Below are positions 9,667 to 17,925 of a stretch of 64,000 nucleotides of DNA, in pieces (within the stretch, counting starts at the first letter, position 1; each line of letters starts with the position of its first letter). This stretch comes from Merdimmobilis hominis. Lineage in GTDB: Bacteria > Bacillota > Clostridia > Oscillospirales > Ruminococcaceae. The stretch is from NCBI RefSeq assembly GCF_021109255.1, contig NZ_JAJODG010000002.1, one strand, 5' to 3'. The notes beneath the pieces were generated by a model that ran no database searches, was not told the DNA's origin, and was given only the letters and a program-made list of their open reading frames with translations. Position numbers and translations under genes: made by a program.

Positions 9667-10050
9667 ATGACCAAACACCGCCAACTCATCCATCGAATTA
9701 TTCAGGAATCCGACGACCATCTAACCGCCGATCAAATCTACTTTTTGGCCAAACAGGAAATGCCTTCCATCGCCATCGGCACCGTGTATCGCAACCTCAA
9801 TCTAATGGTGAAGGACGAGGAGATCCGCCGGGTGCAGCTGGCTGGGGAACCGGACCGGTTTGACCGTGCCCTTCTTCCCCATGACCACATGCTCTGCCAG
9901 CGCTGCGGTAAGCTGCTGGACGTCCAGCTACAGGGGCTTCTCCAAAAGCTGGAGGAGGACACCGGCACCTCGGTCTTATCCTATGATTTGAAGATCAACA
10001 TCCTCTGTCCCCAGTGCCGCAAGGAGCTGGATGAGGAAGGAAAACAGTAA
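9667..10050 (+). CDS. perR: Fur family peroxide-responsive repressor PerR
   Basis: A 127-residue Fur-family repressor: winged-helix DNA-binding part (LTADQIYFLA ... IGTVYRNLNLM), then the metal-binding dimer domain. Two CxxC pairs (CQRC and CPQC) form the structural zinc site. The regulatory site matches PerR rather than Fur: Asp in RFD, His-x-His in PHDH, and Asp in GKLLD where Fur usually has Glu. In PerR this Asp favours iron or manganese and allows peroxide-driven histidine oxidation. It ends the catalase-facing operon and likely represses it and the catalase gene. AGGAGGGC precedes the ATG. Confidence 0.88.
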   Translation: MTKHRQLIHRIIQESDDHLTADQIYFLAKQEMPSIAIGTVYRNLNLMVKDEEIRRVQLAGEPDRFDRALLPHDHMLCQRCGKLLDVQLQGLLQKLEEDTGTSVLSYDLKINILCPQCRKELDEEGKQ

Positions 10051-10053
10051 CCA

Positions 10054-10095
10054 AAAAGCTGCCCATCCCATAGAGGGATGGGCAGCTTTTTATGT
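10054..10095 (+). terminator. Terminator after perR
   Basis: AAAGCTGCCCATCCC and GGGATGGGCAGCTTT pair perfectly around a short loop and run into TTTTTATG. It could also act for the minus-strand gene ending at 10120. Confidence 0.9.
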
Positions 10096-10119
10096 ATCTA
10101 ATTTAAAAGAATATCCGCT

Positions 10120-10648
10120 TTACTTCTTGGGCTTCTTGTGCAGCTTCAACTCCACGCCCCGCTCATCAGCCCGCTCCCGAAACAGCCTCACCGCCAAAGC
10201 GGCCCGTTCCTTGGGGGATTGGGCGCCAGTGGTCTGGCTGGAAATCTCCTCCCAAACCTCCTGGCAGTCGGAAAGCTCCAACAGGTTGACCGCCAAGCAG
10301 AAGAAGGATTTGCGCCGTCCGTCGTTGTACCCCGCAAGGAGTTTTTCTAAAATGGCGGTCTTCTCCCCCAGCTCTTCGAGATAGGTTTCCATCCCCATTT
10401 TTTGGGCCCGGTCCAAATCCCGAAGCATGTGCTGATGGGTCAGGAACGAATCGAATTCCAAACTGTCCCGCAGGCGCTGGCAGGGGTATTCCTCACACAA
10501 AAAGCAGTATTCCACCCCACTGTGCTGCTGGCTGCACCGGATGACGGCGCAAGGCTGATGGCCCTCCCCTCCTCCGCAGCCTGGGCAACCGTCCTCCATG
10601 TGATGAATGGGGCACAAGCCGCGGGTCAGACCTTCGGTAGTTTTTCAT
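10120..10648 (-). CDS. DUF3795-like Cys-rich protein with apparent frameshift at its start
   Basis: The body (165 residues) has the cysteine pattern of DUF3795 proteins: CPGCGGG, then CSQQHSGVEYCFLCEEYPC, and a helical C-terminus ending in a basic tail. Function is unknown. In the body's frame there is no ATG: a stop lies upstream and only a TTG at 10617 is available. A proper start with GAGGA upstream exists at 10648 (ATG followed by five A), but it reads into another frame. With four A instead of five the two join and give MKTTEGLTRGLCPIHH, a very natural N-terminus. So a one-base indel in an A-run, or a sequence error, is likely. Confidence 0.65.
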
Positions 10649-10680
10649 CTCGGCTTTTCCTCACAATCTCATGCAGTGTC

Positions 10681-11919
10681 CTAGTCCCGGTGGCTCTCCC
10701 CCTCCGGGAGCTTGGGCGTCGAGGCCTTCAATGCATCTTCTGTCAGAGTGTATAGACTGGAGCGGGACACCGCTCCCCGCACCGCCCGATGGATATTCCC
10801 CTGGTCGTCGATAAAAATGGAAGTGGGAAGGCTGGTGACACCGTAGGCGGCAAAGACCTCACCGGATACATCCATTACCACTGGGTATTCATATCCGCCC
10901 TTCTCCAGAAAGTTTTCAACGAACTCCAGGGATTGGTCGTTGGCGAAGGCGTATTCATCGGTCTTGGGATTTGCGACCCCCAAGACTACCAAATCCTCTT
11001 CATTGGAACCATAAGCGCGATAAATTTCCTTCAAGTCCGGCATCTCTTGGACGCAGTAGGGGCACCAGGTCGCCCAAAAATTGAGGATCACCGTCTTGCC
11101 CCGGTACTCGGACAAGGTGTGGGTATTCCCATACTGGTCCACCAAGGTGAAATCCGGGGCCTCCGTTTTGGCTTTTTCCTCCCCCTGGGAATTTCCTGAA
11201 GTGGCACCGCCAAGGTTCCCCCCTGCCCCGTATATTCCCGTCAGCATCATCACACCCACGATGATCAGCAGTATGCCGCCCTCTTTGGCGGTGAAGCGGA
11301 CCACCCTCTGGTGTTTTTTAAAAAAGGATAGGAGGGCAGAAGTAAACCACCCCACAGCCAAAAAGGGCAGGACAAAACCAAGGGTATACACCCCGATGAG
11401 AAGGATTCCCTCCCCGCGGGAGGCAGCGGAAGACACCATCAGCAAAACACTTGTCAATGCCGGCCCTACACAAGGTGTCCAAGAAAAGCTGAAAGTGAAC
11501 CCCATGGCCAGGGCGGTGAGGGGATTCATAGCCAGTTGATCCAACCGGAAGGGCAGCCTTCGCTCCCGGCTCAGGGTGAAGGAGCGGAATACCCCCAGCT
11601 GGAACAGCCCGAACACCAAGACAATAGCGCCGCCAAGCCGGGTGAGCGCCACCCGGTGGGCGCTGAAAAACTCGCCCATAGCAGTGGCACCTAGTCCCAG
11701 CAGAAAAAAGGTCCCGCTGATGCCCAGGACAAAGAAAAAGGTATTGGTCAGCACCTTTCCCCGCTGATATCCGACTGTGCCGTCCTCCCCTACCGTCTGC
11801 GCACCGCCGGAAAGATAGCCGATGTACAGCGGCAAAAGGGGCAGCACGCAAGGGGAAAAAAAGCTGAGCAGCCCTTGAAGGAACACCGTAAGCACCGATA
11901 TATTTTCTGTCCAATTCAT
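10681..11919 (-). CDS. CcdA-type membrane thiol transporter fused to TlpA/ResA-like thioredoxin
   Basis: Residues 1-230 form a CcdA/DsbD-type membrane domain of about six helices with the family's paired cysteine segments (FSPCVLPLLP and SWTPCVGPAL). A further helix (ILLIIVGVMM) leads to an external thioredoxin-fold domain with the active site WATWCPYC, typical of TlpA/ResA. The fusion should carry reducing power from cytoplasmic thioredoxin across the membrane and use it on its own outer domain. The start at 11919 follows AAGGAGG. It lies next to the peroxide cassette, so repair or reduction of oxidised surface proteins is a fair guess. Confidence 0.88.
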   Translation of the reverse strand: MNWTENISVLTVFLQGLLSFFSPCVLPLLPLYIGYLSGGAQTVGEDGTVGYQRGKVLTNTFFFVLGISGTFFLLGLGATAMGEFFSAHRVALTRLGGAIVLVFGLFQLGVFRSFTLSRERRLPFRLDQLAMNPLTALAMGFTFSFSWTPCVGPALTSVLLMVSSAASRGEGILLIGVYTLGFVLPFLAVGWFTSALLSFFKKHQRVVRFTAKEGGILLIIVGVMMLTGIYGAGGNLGGATSGNSQGEEKAKTEAPDFTLVDQYGNTHTLSEYRGKTVILNFWATWCPYCVQEMPDLKEIYRAYGSNEEDLVVLGVANPKTDEYAFANDQSLEFVENFLEKGGYEYPVVMDVSGEVFAAYGVTSLPTSIFIDDQGNIHRAVRGAVSRSSLYTLTEDALKASTPKLPEGESHRD

Positions 11920-12101
11920 AAACCATTCCTCCTTAAGGGGGTTGCGATAGAAACCGGCCGGCCTTTTCCCCAATCAGCTGGGCAGCACATTTTTCTACTT
12001 ATTTAGTGTACATTATTTTCCGCCGGATTGCCACCCATAGAATGACCAAACCGCTAGATGGTATTTTATGGGATTTGATATCTTTTTACAGGGCTTAGCC
12101 C

Positions 12102-12374
12102 TCAAGGCCGCTCCCACAGGAGGACATCCACCAAATCCCCCGGCTGTTTGCCCAATTTGGCCCGGATGTCTTTGCGCACCCCCAGAATATGCCCTGGGGT
12201 TTTCATCCGCACAAGGCTGCCATCATAAAGGGTTGTGCCATCAAAGACCACCTGGACTTTGACCCGACCTTTGCCGAATTCCGCTCTCACATCATAGGGA
12301 AATTCGATATAGGCCCCATCAATTTCCGGCACCTTTTGAATCACCGCTGTAAATTGGTATTTTTTCTCGTTCAT
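12102..12374 (-). CDS. DUF1905 domain protein, 90 aa
   Basis: A small beta-rich protein matching the DUF1905 pattern: F.A.I.K......AYIEFPYDVRAEFGKGRVKV.V.FDG, a GSL segment, and the end PGDLVDVLLWERP. The family is small, widespread and of unknown function; it is sometimes fused to YdeI-like domains. No signal peptide or membrane helix. It stands alone between the CcdA fusion and tsf. Confidence 0.8.
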   Translation of the reverse strand: MNEKKYQFTAVIQKVPEIDGAYIEFPYDVRAEFGKGRVKVQVVFDGTTLYDGSLVRMKTPGHILGVRKDIRAKLGKQPGDLVDVLLWERP

Positions 12375-12565
12375 GCCAATACCCCCTGCTAAAATATAAG
12401 GGCCGCTGCCACTTTCCGGCTATAGGCCCGCCTTTGATAGAATTCCCTATCCCGGCAAAAACAGTCAACGCCCGTCACAGGAGGTATCTGTAAGAGAGGC
12501 AGGTTCTGTGAATGCAGTAGAAAAACCGAATGGATCTTCCCGCAGCCGTTTTTCCAGCAGAAGAG

Positions 12566-12602
12566 AAAAAGCACCGGATTCTATGACAGATTCCGGTGCT
12601 TC
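12566..12602 (-). terminator. Terminator after tsf
   Basis: AAGCACCGGAATCTGTC and the matching GATTCCGGTGCTT-type arm form a long stem and loop on the minus strand, running into TTTTTCTC. It closes the rpsB-tsf unit. Confidence 0.85.
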
Positions 12603-12627
12603 CCCATCTTTTATTTCTGTGGAGAAC

Positions 12628-13536
12628 TTATTTGATCATGCTGGCAACTTCATCCGCGAAGTTATCCTCTTTTTTCTCCAAGCCCTCGCCCTTCTCATAA
12701 CGGACAAAGCCGGTGACTTTGATGCTGCCGCCCAGCTCTTTGGCCACCTTCTCGGTGTACTGGGTCACAGACAGATCCCCGTCTTTGATGAAGGGCTGCT
12801 CCAGCAGGCAGACCTCTTTGTAGTACTTGCCGATACGGCCCATGACCATCTTCTCAGCGATGTTGGCGGGTTTGCCCTCGTTGATAGCCTGGACGGTGAG
12901 GATCTCCTTCTCCTTCTCAATGGTCTCAGAGGGGACAGAAGCTTTGTCCAGGTAAGTGGGAGCGGAAGCGGCAACCTGCATGGCGATGTCTTTGGCGTAA
13001 TCCTTGAACTCCGCTTTGTCGGCCAAGTCGGTCTCGAAGCCAACCATGACGCCGATTCTGCCGCCGCCGTGGATATAGGTGACGACCTCGCCTTCGTAGC
13101 GGGCAAACCGGCGGATCTTCATATTTTCACCGATGGTGAGGATCTTCTCCCGCAGCATGTCGGCAACGGTCTCGTTAGAGCCAGCCGCTTTGCAGTCCAG
13201 CAGGGCCTCAACGGTAGCGGGGTTCTGCTCGGCAATGGTTTTGGCGCAGGTGTCCACAAAAGCGATGAAGCTGTCGTTTTTGGCGACGAAGTCGGTCTCG
13301 GAGTTGACTTCGATGACAACGCCGATTTTCTTGGCCTCGTCCACATAGGCGTAAACTACGCCCTCAGCAGCGATGCGGCCCGCTTTTTTCGCAGCGGCAG
13401 CCAGGCCTTTCTCACGCAGAACCTCAATTGCTTTCTCCATATCGCCGTCGGTTTCGGTCAGCGCCTTTTTGCAGTCCATCATGCCGCAGCCGGTTCTCTC
13501 GCGCAGGGTCTGTACGTCTTTCGCTGTAAAAGCCAT
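12628..13536 (-). CDS. tsf: Elongation factor Ts
   Basis: A 302-residue EF-Ts, the nucleotide exchange factor for EF-Tu. The N-terminal UBA-like domain reads LRERTGCGMMDCKKALTE, and the central core has TDFVAKNDSF; both are family hallmarks. The C-terminal part continues through LLEQPFIKD, also conserved. It lies downstream of rpsB in the usual order. Size and start are normal, with GGAGGAATC just before ATG 13536. Confidence 0.97.
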   Translation of the reverse strand: MAFTAKDVQTLRERTGCGMMDCKKALTETDGDMEKAIEVLREKGLAAAAKKAGRIAAEGVVYAYVDEAKKIGVVIEVNSETDFVAKNDSFIAFVDTCAKTIAEQNPATVEALLDCKAAGSNETVADMLREKILTIGENMKIRRFARYEGEVVTYIHGGGRIGVMVGFETDLADKAEFKDYAKDIAMQVAASAPTYLDKASVPSETIEKEKEILTVQAINEGKPANIAEKMVMGRIGKYYKEVCLLEQPFIKDGDLSVTQYTEKVAKELGGSIKVTGFVRYEKGEGLEKKEDNFADEVASMIK

Positions 13537-13591
13537 GTTGATTCCTCCAATAATATTTAAAATTCAGGTAATTTTACAGGAATATTGCAAA

Positions 13592-13620
13592 GATGCCCGA
13601 ACAAAACTGCCCGGGCATCC
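13592..13620 (-). terminator. Hairpin in the rpsB-tsf gap
   Basis: GGATGCCCGGGCAG and TTCGGGCATC give an 8-bp GC-rich stem on the minus strand, followed by only three T. It may be a partial terminator or a processing site that sets the rpsB:tsf ratio. Confidence 0.45.
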
Positions 13621-13636
13621 TTCTTGCGAAGTGGGA

Positions 13637-14371
13637 TTATTCAGCGTCGGCGACAGCTTCTTCTGCTGCATCCTCGGCTGCTTCCTGCACGCCCTGTCTG
13701 CCCTCGATGATCGCATCGGCCATGGTCTGAGCAATCAGCTTCACAGCGCGGATGGCATCGTCGTTGCCAGGGATGACATAGTCGACTTCATCGGGGTCGC
13801 AGTTGGTGTCCACAATGGCGACAACCGGGATGCCCAGTTTCTTCGCCTCAGAAACAGCGATCTTCTCTTTTCTGGGGTCGACAACGAACAGTGCGCCAGG
13901 CAGTTTGTTCATGGTCCGGATACCGCCCATGAATTTTTCCAGTTTCTCGATTTCCAGTCTGAGCTTGATGACTTCCTTCTTGGGCAGGCGGTCAAAGGTG
14001 CCGTCCTCCTCCATTTTCTGGAGCTGGTTCAGGCGTTCAATCCGGCGGCGGATGGTTTTGAAGTTGGTCATCATGCCGCCCAGCCATCTGGCGTTGACAT
14101 AGTGGACGCCAGCGCGCTCAGCCTCTTCACGAACGGAATCGCCAGCCTGTTTCTTGGTTCCGACAAACAGCACAGTGTCGCCGTTGGCAGCAACGTCACG
14201 GACGAACATGTAAGCCTCTTCCAGCTTTTTGACGGTTTTCTGCAGGTCGATGATGTAGATGCCGTTGCGCTCGGTGAAGATGTACTGGGCCATCTTGGGG
14301 TTCCATCTTCTGGTCTGGTGACCGAAGTGCACGCCTGCTTCGAGAAGTTGTTTCATGGATACTACGCTCAT
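13637..14371 (-). CDS. rpsB: 30S ribosomal protein S2
   Basis: The sequence after ATG 14371 (SMKQLLEAGVHFGHQTRRWNPKM) is the S2 signature; AAGGAGG precedes the start, so longer upstream readings are rejected. Further hallmarks are YIIDLQKT, RWLGGMMTNFKTI, PGALFVVDPRKE and PVVAIVDTNCDPD. S2 binds the 30S head-body junction. The last 25 residues are an Ala/Glu-rich acidic tail. 244 residues, normal size. Confidence 0.97.
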   Translation of the reverse strand: MSVVSMKQLLEAGVHFGHQTRRWNPKMAQYIFTERNGIYIIDLQKTVKKLEEAYMFVRDVAANGDTVLFVGTKKQAGDSVREEAERAGVHYVNARWLGGMMTNFKTIRRRIERLNQLQKMEEDGTFDRLPKKEVIKLRLEIEKLEKFMGGIRTMNKLPGALFVVDPRKEKIAVSEAKKLGIPVVAIVDTNCDPDEVDYVIPGNDDAIRAVKLIAQTMADAIIEGRQGVQEAAEDAAEEAVADAE

Positions 14372-14480
14372 TGATAAATCCTCCTTATGGTTGTGACCTC
14401 TGCGGCATGCGCCTTGCCTGGCAATCCGTTTTTGGACACCACAAACCAGGGCAATTATGCCACATGCGTTTTTCCGGATT

Positions 14481-14509
14481 ATTATAGCACAACAAAATGC
14501 ACTTGACAA
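14481..14509 (-). promoter_or_regulatory. Promoter of rpsB-tsf
   Basis: Minus strand: TTGTCA, exactly 17 bases, TATAAT. It leaves an untranslated leader of roughly 100 bases before rpsB, long enough for S2 autoregulation, although I could not match it to a known leader structure. Confidence 0.8.
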
Positions 14510-14628
14510 GCACTTTTTTAACTTTTCCCCTCTTCTCGGCCCAGATTGCCTAAGGGGTGTTCTGGAATATGGGTTGTCCCTATTCCGGTTGTGCGCCGGC
14601 CACGAAAAGCCATTGCACGGGAAGCCAG

Positions 14629-14928
14629 CTATCGGTTTCCCCGGCCGAACATTCGGAACCCCGGCCGCGGCCCCGGCGATGGGCAGTTAAAGTTGACCAG
14701 GATGGTGTCCTCCCCGATCAGCTGGATGTCACACCAGTTGATGACGATGTCATCCTCTCGGCCCAGAAGCCCAAACCACCGGTACCGCCCAAAGATCACC
14801 AGGCTGACAATCCGGGCGGTGGCGGTGTCCACCTCCACATCGCAAACGCAGCCAAGGCGCATCCCGTCCCGCATATTCACCACATCTTTGTACCGCAAAT
14901 CGGTCACTCGGCAATACAAGAGCGCCAC
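14629..14928 (-). CDS. YlmC/YmxH family PRC-barrel sporulation protein
   Basis: A 99-residue PRC-barrel protein: VTDLRYKDVVNMRDGMRLG, then a beta pattern with D.E.D..T..I..L.I.G and W.DI..IGEDTILV, as in YlmC/YmxH proteins of spore formers. The C-terminus is a Pro/Gly/Arg-rich tail that is longer than usual. Members are linked to sporulation in genome surveys, but the molecular role is unknown. It is a single gene between rpsB and the peptidase. Confidence 0.8.
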   Translation of the reverse strand: MALLYCRVTDLRYKDVVNMRDGMRLGCVCDVEVDTATARIVSLVIFGRYRWFGLLGREDDIVINWCDIQLIGEDTILVNFNCPSPGPRPGFRMFGRGNR

Positions 14929-14967
14929 CTCCCCCTGTACTATATGAGAAAATGACGCCGGTTATGC

Positions 14968-15765
14968 TTATATGGTAAAGTAGAGGAAACGCAGAACCTC
15001 CATGTAGTCCCCCGACTCAAAGTGGGCAGTTTTTGCCTCCGCCAGGGAAGCTCCCGGGAACTGGGCGGCCCGGTAAGCCAAATGCTGTTCCTTAAAGCGC
15101 AGATCAACTGAGAAATGCTTGGGAAGCTTTACCACTTCAGTCCGGTGGGCTAAAACGGCCTCCTTGACGCCAGTTTCAATCTGTTCCACCGCAGTTTCGG
15201 GGTGGATGGAAAGGCTGGCGTTTCCGATACCTTCCAGTGTGGAGACAGTGGTCAGGCCGGGAATGAACTCACTGGAGCGTTGGCACAGGTTTTTGTCCCC
15301 GCTGACGAACACCACGGGAACGTTGTGGTAAGCAGCGGTGTAGGCATTGAGCATAAACTCGCTGCAGGTCTCGCCGTTGATGGCCACCCTGTCTACCTTG
15401 GAGACGTTGATGGTGTGCGCAAGGGGGTTGCCATCCCAGCTGGCAGCGGAGTGATAGCCGGTGCAGACCACCATGTCAAAAGTTCTGTCCAGTCCATCCA
15501 TCATCAGCTGAGGGCTCCCAAACCAGCCCCGGATGATCCGGACGTTCTTGGGAAGATAGGAAGGGATGATGGTGCTGGCCGGGCCGTGGGCGTCTTTGAT
15601 AACCACCTCATCTGCTCCCGCAGCCAGCGCCCCACGGCAAGCGGCCGCCACTTCTCGGGACATCTGTTCCTTAAAATACTGATGGCAGGACTCTTGGGCA
15701 CGTGCCTCCTCCCAACGGGCAATCCCTGCGGTGCCTTCAATATCTGCACTGAGAAATATGCGCAT
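14968..15765 (-). CDS. M55 family D-aminopeptidase, DppA-like
   Basis: The protein (265 residues) carries the M55 zinc site: SADIEGTAG (Asp-x-Glu), HGPAS, GYHSAAS and NGETCSEF, with the catalytic His in NPLAHTIN. DppA of Bacillus is a decameric D-aminopeptidase acting on D-Ala-containing peptides, so a role in recycling cell-wall peptides is likely. The start at 15765 has AAAGGAG with an eight-base spacer; the in-frame GTG six codons earlier overlaps that site. No transporter genes lie beside it. Confidence 0.88.
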   Translation of the reverse strand: MRIFLSADIEGTAGIARWEEARAQESCHQYFKEQMSREVAAACRGALAAGADEVVIKDAHGPASTIIPSYLPKNVRIIRGWFGSPQLMMDGLDRTFDMVVCTGYHSAASWDGNPLAHTINVSKVDRVAINGETCSEFMLNAYTAAYHNVPVVFVSGDKNLCQRSSEFIPGLTTVSTLEGIGNASLSIHPETAVEQIETGVKEAVLAHRTEVVKLPKHFSVDLRFKEQHLAYRAAQFPGASLAEAKTAHFESGDYMEVLRFLYFTI

Positions 15766-15811
15766 GACACAGACTCCTTTCACGGTTTTAATTAATAATT
15801 AAATTATTTTT

Positions 15812-15840
15812 ATTATAAATTAAATCCAGTGGAATGTCAT
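15812..15840 (-). promoter_or_regulatory. Promoter of the M55 peptidase gene
   Basis: Minus strand: ATGACA, 17 bases, TATAAT, in a strikingly AT-rich stretch (15780-15840), about 45 bases before the start. Confidence 0.6.
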
Positions 15841-15937
15841 CCTGTATCTTGGCTATAATTTTGTTATATTTTTTGTGCTTGTTGCCTATTTTCCCCAAAA
15901 GTATCACCAAACAAAGACGCTGCCCTCCCCTTATCTA

Positions 15938-16138
15938 CTAGTCCATCCGATATTCCATCCGGGGGATGGGCCGGCCGTCGATGGAGGAGGGGACTTCCCC
16001 CACCACCTGGGCGCCCATTTTCTCATAAAACCCCACCGCTGGAGGACTGGTGATATAGCCCTAATAGGCCTCCGATCCCAATGCTAGGCGGGAAAGGGTT
16101 TCCCCACTCCTCCCCCTTAGCCCGGGAATCCGTCCCAT
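15938..16138 (-). pseudogene. Remnant of a GNAT acetyltransferase (C-terminal part)
   Basis: On the minus strand, reading toward the stop at 15938, the peptide contains SPPAVGFYEKMGAQVVGE followed by PIPRMEYRMD. This is the classic last third of a GNAT acetyltransferase (helix, AVGFYEKMG, final strands). Just upstream, in the same frame, is a TAG (about 16058-16060), and before it only a poor match (RLALGSEAY) remains. There is no start codon or ribosome site. It is a decayed gene. Confidence 0.7.
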
Positions 16139-16155
16139 CGCAAAACCCCTCCTAA

Positions 16156-16205
16156 AAGCAAAAATAGGACAACAACTGGTCTACCCAGTTATTATCCTAT
16201 TCAAA
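16156..16205. repeat. Imperfect inverted repeat
   Basis: AATAGGACAACAACTGG and CCAGTTATTATCCTATT form a roughly 17-bp dyad with two mismatches around a 4-5 base loop. There is no T-tract, so it is not an obvious terminator. It sits between the GNAT remnant and sigG. Confidence 0.5.
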
Positions 16206-16288
16206 GAGGGGGTTGTCAAAGGGGAGATCGGGCGGGAATCTGCTAGGATATCCCCATGTGGAACCACGCCCCACAGCTTCAAGCCGTG

Positions 16289-17059
16289 TCACATCTGCTT
16301 TTTGATCCGATCCAAGGCCCCTTTTTCCAACCGGCTGACCTGGGCTTGGGAGATCCCCACCTCTTTGGCTACCTCCACTTGGGTCTTTCCGGTGAGAAAC
16401 CGCAGGGAGAGGATCCGCTTTTCCCGGTCGCTCAGGTTGGTGATGGCGTCTTTGAAGCTCAGTTCATCCAGCCAGTCGGTGTCCCGGGAAGGGTCCCCCA
16501 CCTGGTCCACCACATAGATGGTGTCCCCGCCGTCGGAATAGACTGGCTCGTACAGGGAAACTGGTTCCACAATGGCTTCCAAGGCCAGGACCACGTCCTC
16601 CTTGGGGACGTCCATCCGCTTGGCGATCTCCTCCACAGTGGGCTCCCGGTTGTTCTCGGCGATCAGCGCCTCTTTGACCTGCATGGCCCGGTAAGCGGTG
16701 TCCCGCATGGAGCGGCTGACCCGGATGGCGTTGTTGTCCCGCAGGTAGCGGCGGATCTCCCCAATGATCATCGGCACCCCATAGGTGGAAAACTTGACCA
16801 TCAAATCCGGGTTGAAGTTGTCGATGGCCTTGATGAGACCGATGCATCCCACCTGGAAGAGATCGTCCATGTTCTCCCCCCGGTTGGTAAATTTCTGCAC
16901 CACGCTGAGCACCAGGCGCAGATTGCCTTGGATCAATTCTTCCCGGGCGGCTTCATCCCCCGCTTTGGCCCGCTTCAAAAGCTCTGCCTTCTCCGCTTCT
17001 TTCAACACCGTCAATTTTGATGTGTTGACCCCACAGATTTCCACTTTGTTGATGTACAC
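16289..17059 (-). CDS. sigG: Sporulation sigma factor SigG
   Basis: A 256-residue sigma-70 family factor with the SigG-specific N-terminus KVEICGVNTSKL, where an anti-sigma factor binds in Bacillus. Region 2 has NLRLVLSVVQKF and FQVGCIGLIKAIDNF; region 4 has REKRILSLRFLTGKTQVEVAKEVGISQAQVSRLEK. SigG directs late gene expression in the forespore. It follows sigE on the same strand, as in other spore formers. The start at 17059 is preceded by GGGGATGGG. Confidence 0.96.
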   Translation of the reverse strand: MYINKVEICGVNTSKLTVLKEAEKAELLKRAKAGDEAAREELIQGNLRLVLSVVQKFTNRGENMDDLFQVGCIGLIKAIDNFNPDLMVKFSTYGVPMIIGEIRRYLRDNNAIRVSRSMRDTAYRAMQVKEALIAENNREPTVEEIAKRMDVPKEDVVLALEAIVEPVSLYEPVYSDGGDTIYVVDQVGDPSRDTDWLDELSFKDAITNLSDREKRILSLRFLTGKTQVEVAKEVGISQAQVSRLEKGALDRIKKQM

Positions 17060-17151
17060 CGGCCCATCCCCTTTTCTGATTGCTACAGAATTCAGTATGG
17101 GCAGTCCCTCGGGGAGAAATGCAGGGCGGTGTTTTCCAATTTTTGAGCAGC

Positions 17152-17877
17152 TTACACCAATTTTTCCAAATCCTTTTTCAGCCGTTTGATGATCCGCTTT
17201 TCCAGCCGGGATATGTAGGATTGGGAGATGCCGATGACGTCTGCCACCTCCTTTTGGGTCCGCTCCCGGCCGTCTAAGATGCCAAACCGCAGCTGCATGA
17301 TGGTCCGCTCCCGATCCCCCAGCCGGTTGATGGCGTCCATGAGGATGCCCCGCTCCACATCCTGTTCAATGGGGCGGTTGATGCTGTCGGAATCGGTGCC
17401 CAGCACATCGGATAGAAGCAGCTCGTTGCCGTCCCAATCCACGTTGAGGGGCTCGTCGATGGAAATTTCATTCTTCTGGGACTGGCATTTGCGCAGGTGC
17501 ATGAGGATTTCATTCTCAATGCAGCGGGAAGCGTAGGTGGCCAGCTTGATATTTCGCTTGGGGCAGAAGGTGTTCACTGCCTTGATCAGGCCGATGGTTC
17601 CGATGGAGATCAAGTCCTCCACCCCGATGCCGGTGGATTCAAACTTCCGGGCGATGTAGACCACCAGCCGCAGGTTGTGGACAATGAGCTCCTGCTTGGC
17701 GGATTCGTCGTTGTTCTCCAGCTTGACAAAGATCACCGCCTCTTCTGCCTGGGTCAACGGCGGCGGGAGGGTCTCCGGCCCGTTGATGTAGTAGACCGGA
17801 TGGGCCAAAAACCGCAGGACAATCCCCCGCAGCCAGCCCAGCATCCGGCGGCCCTTTGTTTTTGTTTCCATTGCCAT
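17152..17877 (-). CDS. sigE: Sporulation sigma factor SigE (pro-form)
   Basis: The mother-cell sigma factor, 241 residues. It has the pro-segment with a short amphipathic stretch (LGWLRGIVLRFLAHPVYYI) followed by GPETLPPPLTQAEE, the region near which SpoIIGA cuts. Region 2 reads NLRLVVYIARKFESTGIGVEDL and region 4 QKEVADVIGISQSYISRLEKRII. I chose ATG 17877 because AGGTG lies nine bases upstream; a GTG at 17889 is possible but too near the ribosome site. Directly downstream of spoIIGA. Confidence 0.96.
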   Translation of the reverse strand: MAMETKTKGRRMLGWLRGIVLRFLAHPVYYINGPETLPPPLTQAEEAVIFVKLENNDESAKQELIVHNLRLVVYIARKFESTGIGVEDLISIGTIGLIKAVNTFCPKRNIKLATYASRCIENEILMHLRKCQSQKNEISIDEPLNVDWDGNELLLSDVLGTDSDSINRPIEQDVERGILMDAINRLGDRERTIMQLRFGILDGRERTQKEVADVIGISQSYISRLEKRIIKRLKKDLEKLV

Positions 17878-17925
17878 ACCAGCAAGCACCTGCCTTCTAT
17901 AATGTAGCCTTTTCGGCCCAAAGGA

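Noticed and set aside
12508..13560. 350-codon frame antisense to tsf
   Set aside because: Shadow of a certain gene; Asp/Gly/Leu-rich noise.
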